Positions 5,844-7,269 of a DNA stretch of 7,269 nt are shown in pieces. Positions within the stretch are counted from its first letter, which is position 1; each line of letters opens with the position of its first letter. The translations under genes and the position numbers were made by a program. The notes under the pieces are model-generated. The model did no database searches. It saw only the letters and a program-made list of their open reading frames with translations, and was not told where the DNA came from. The stretch is from Planctomycetota bacterium (GTDB taxonomy: Bacteria > Planctomycetota > Phycisphaerae > Sedimentisphaerales > Anaerohalosphaeraceae), in the NCBI GenBank assembly GCA_030637065.1, contig DAOVVQ010000195.1, forward strand, positions 1 through 7,269, given 5' to 3'.

Positions 5844-5869
5844 TACAACAAAACCACCCCCACATGCAA
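5840..5869 (-). promoter_or_regulatory. Possible promoter of ffh
   Basis: On the minus strand -35 TTGCAT (plus 5864-5869) and -10 TAGAAT (5840-5845) are 18 bp apart, giving a leader of about 150 nt. The -10 is one base from consensus but the -35 matches only its TTG. A second TAGAAT (plus 5762-5767 region) is closer to the gene but lacks a good partner. The region is so rich in T on this strand that chance matches are likely. Confidence 0.3.
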
Positions 5870-5952
5870 GCCAAATTTCCCCAAAAAACCCACAAAAACA
5901 ACCCTGTACATACCTTCCGTGCCCTCAACCGGCATGTAATCCTATGATTCTG

Positions 5953-5981
5953 TTGAAAACCCACTCTCCCAGTGGTATCAT
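5953..5981 (+). promoter_or_regulatory. Promoter candidate of the DNA methyltransferase gene
   Basis: -35 TTGAAA (5953-5958) and -10 TATCAT (5976-5981), each one base from the sigma70 consensus, have the ideal 17-bp spacer. Transcription would begin near 5988, just ahead of the ATG at 6003, which has CAGG six bases upstream. Confidence 0.6.
5961..5975. promoter_or_regulatory. Operator-like inverted repeat inside the promoter spacer
   Basis: CCACT (5961-5965) and AGTGG (5971-5975) are a perfect inverted repeat with 5 bp between. They lie wholly between the -35 and -10 boxes, where a bound repressor or the methyltransferase itself could block transcription. A 5-bp arm is short enough to arise by chance. 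Confidence 0.35.
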
Positions 5982-6002
5982 TACAAGCTGATCAGGCGAC
6001 AA

Positions 6003-7269
6003 ATGGTTATTCGAGTCGGTCCAATGAGGCAATACTCTTACAATACCGGGACTATGGCACCCAACCAACTGGTTGAGCAGGTCGAGTTTTACCGGCTTGA
6101 TGCCTCAAGATCACTCGATCCGGAAGAAAAGGCTAAGAAGGGCCAGTTTTTAACGCCAGCGCCCATTGCTCAATACATGGCTTCACTTTTCAAGGAGACA
6201 CAGAGTGGGAATATCCACTTGCTCGACGCTGGCGCAGGGATCGGTGCCTTAACAGCGGCGTTTGTGGATGAATTCTGCGGGCGACCCCAAAAACCGGAAA
6301 GCATTTATTCCATTGCATACGAAACAGATCCGGCACTATTTGAGTACCTTGGCACTACTTTCGCGGACTGCCGGAACGTTTCGCAAGGCAACGGAGTAAA
6401 GTTTCATGGAGACAGACGCAAAGAAGATTTCATCGACGCCGGTACAAGTTCGATTACCAATCAACTTTTTGCTTCCCAAAAAGACCCGCACTTGATCACA
6501 CATGCGATCCTGAATCCGCCCTACAAAAAAATACGCTCAGACTCGCACCATCGCTCCCTGTTGGCCACCATAGGAGTAGAAACGAGTAACTTATATACCG
6601 CATTTCTGGCGATTGCCATTAAGCTCCTGGAAAAAAACGGTGAACTTGTGGCCATCACGCCAAGAAGTTTTTGCAATGGCCCATACTTCAGGCCCTTTCG
6701 CAATCTGCTTTTGACCAATATGACTTTAACGCATATTCATGTTTTCGAATCACGTAACCGGGCCTTCAGCGACGATGCTGTTCTTCAGGAAAATATTATT
6801 TTTCACGCGACGAAGCACAGCGATCCGGGAAAAGTGATTATCTCCAATAGTGAGGGCACGGATTTTGAAAACGCTTCCTGCCGTGTAGTTGATTACTCTC
6901 AGATCGTCAAGCCGGATGATCCCAGCAGGGTGATTCATATAGCCACAAACGAACTGGATCAATATGTGCTCGATCGGGTTGCGTGTTTTGACCGGACATT
7001 GGAAGATATCGGCCTTGAAGTTTCCACCGGACGGGTCGTGGATTTTCGTGCAAAGGACTTTCTGAGGCAAGACCCGGGGCCTGACATAGTCCCGCTGATG
7101 TATCCTGCCCATTATCAAAAAAACGGCTATCTGGCGTGGCCCCAACGAAAAGGGAAAAAACCCAATGGGATACTTCGAACCCCTGAAACTGAAAACCTCC
7201 TGCTCCCGGAGGGTTTTTATGTTGTAGCAAAAAGATTTACTACGAAAGAAGAGCCGCGACGGATTTCGC
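6003..7269 (+). CDS. N6-adenine DNA methyltransferase, M.BsuBI/M.PstI/Eco57I type, 3' end outside window
   Basis: An S-adenosylmethionine-dependent DNA methyltransferase of a Type II restriction-modification system, open to the window edge (422 codons). Numbering from the ATG at 6003, GQFLTPAPIAQYMASLF (47-63) is the N-terminal cofactor-side motif X region, LLDAGAGIGALT (73-84) is motif I, and NPPY (171-174) is the catalytic motif IV for N6-adenine. ETSNLYTAFLAIAIKLLEKNGELVAITPRSF follows, and a target-recognition part ends with EGFYVVAKRFTTKEE. Motif order suggests the gamma class. The start is uncertain: the ATG at 6003 has the best ribosome site, the ATG at 6054 (MAPNQLVEQVEFYRL) is nearer to where family homology begins, and 6024 is also possible. 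Divergent from ffh. The usual partner, a BsuBI/PstI-family endonuclease, would be expected downstream, out of view. Recognition sequence cannot be read from the protein. Confidence 0.92.
   Translation, partial: MVIRVGPMRQYSYNTGTMAPNQLVEQVEFYRLDASRSLDPEEKAKKGQFLTPAPIAQYMASLFKETQSGNIHLLDAGAGIGALTAAFVDEFCGRPQKPESIYSIAYETDPALFEYLGTTFADCRNVSQGNGVKFHGDRRKEDFIDAGTSSITNQLFASQKDPHLITHAILNPPYKKIRSDSHHRSLLATIGVETSNLYTAFLAIAIKLLEKNGELVAITPRSFCNGPYFRPFRNLLLTNMTLTHIHVFESRNRAFSDDAVLQENIIFHATKHSDPGKVIISNSEGTDFENASCRVVDYSQIVKPDDPSRVIHIATNELDQYVLDRVACFDRTLEDIGLEVSTGRVVDFRAKDFLRQDPGPDIVPLMYPAHYQKNGYLAWPQRKGKKPNGILRTPETENLLLPEGFYVVAKRFTTKEEPRRIS

Larger units (their letters stand above)
5682..6002. other. Divergent intergenic region ffh / DNA methyltransferase
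   Basis: This region of about 320 bp has no gene I can support. On the plus strand it is dominated by A and C (only four G in 5831-5920), so a leftward ffh leader RNA would be rich in G and U. Open frames through it are composition artefacts (Lys/Gln/Pro/Asn on one strand, Trp/Phe/Gly/Leu on the other). It holds the repeats, hairpins and both promoter candidates listed separately. I looked for an SRP RNA gene here and did not find one. Confidence 0.6.

Noticed and set aside
5881..5940. CACGGAAGGTATG on the minus strand, faintly like the CCGGAAGG tip of bacterial SRP RNA upstream of ffh
   Set aside because: The flanking bases do not form the conserved symmetric loop (GUCAGG / AGCAGCC) or a stem around GGAA, so there is no support for an SRP RNA gene here.
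5767..5964. Minus-strand open frame encoding a hydrophobic Trp/Cys/Phe-rich peptide upstream of ffh
   Set aside because: Composition follows directly from the G/T-rich strand; overlaps the hairpin and promoter candidates and has no recognisable feature beyond hydrophobicity.
5653..5991. Plus-strand open frame with Lys/Gln/Pro/Asn-rich product
   Set aside because: Low-complexity translation of an A/C-rich intergenic region that overlaps the ffh start on the other strand; no domain or ribosome site.
6521..7230. Minus-strand open frames opposite the methyltransferase
   Set aside because: Shadows of the plus-strand gene, which shows motifs I and IV in order.
1..7269. CRISPR array or tRNA genes
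   Set aside because: No regularly spaced direct repeats of CRISPR length and no cloverleaf-like sequence were seen on either strand by eye.

Overview
The window reads like the chromosome of a moderately GC-rich bacterium, most likely a planctomycete-type organism (Phycisphaerae or Sedimentisphaerales would fit). That placement is an inference from a sulfatase gene beside housekeeping genes, an unusual Ffh C-terminus, frequent GTG/TTG starts and a GGGTGG...CCACCC extragenic hairpin cluster. No rRNA marker is present to confirm it.

Left edge (1-635, + strand): the C-terminal part of a secreted-type sulfatase. It converges on a long leftward gene cluster, separated by about 226 bp that holds a nested multi-hairpin element (693-802).

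Centre (862-5681, - strand, transcribed right to left): ffh, then a small unrecognised ORF, rpsP, trmD, rplS, yraN and a tatD-family gene. This is the classical SRP / ribosomal protein / tRNA modification cluster, but rimM is absent between rpsP and trmD and rnhB is absent between rplS and yraN. Together these genes cover co-translational membrane targeting (Ffh), ribosome subunit proteins (S16, L19), tRNA m1G37 methylation (TrmD) and two nuclease-like proteins (YraN, TatD). A 261-bp gap upstream of rplS carries a good promoter candidate, so rplS-yraN-tatD can probably be transcribed separately. The small ORF between ffh and rpsP aligns without gaps to the end of the Ffh M domain but lacks its basic RNA-binding residues. 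It is the most interesting item in the window.

Right part (5682-7269): a 320-bp divergent intergenic region, very poor in G on the + strand and carrying a degenerate repeated motif, separates ffh from a rightward N6-adenine DNA methyltransferase of the M.BsuBI/M.PstI/Eco57I type. The methyltransferase is cut by the window edge. Its promoter candidate has near-consensus -35 and -10 boxes with an inverted repeat inside the spacer, as expected for a regulated restriction-modification gene. The cognate endonuclease, if any, would lie beyond the window.
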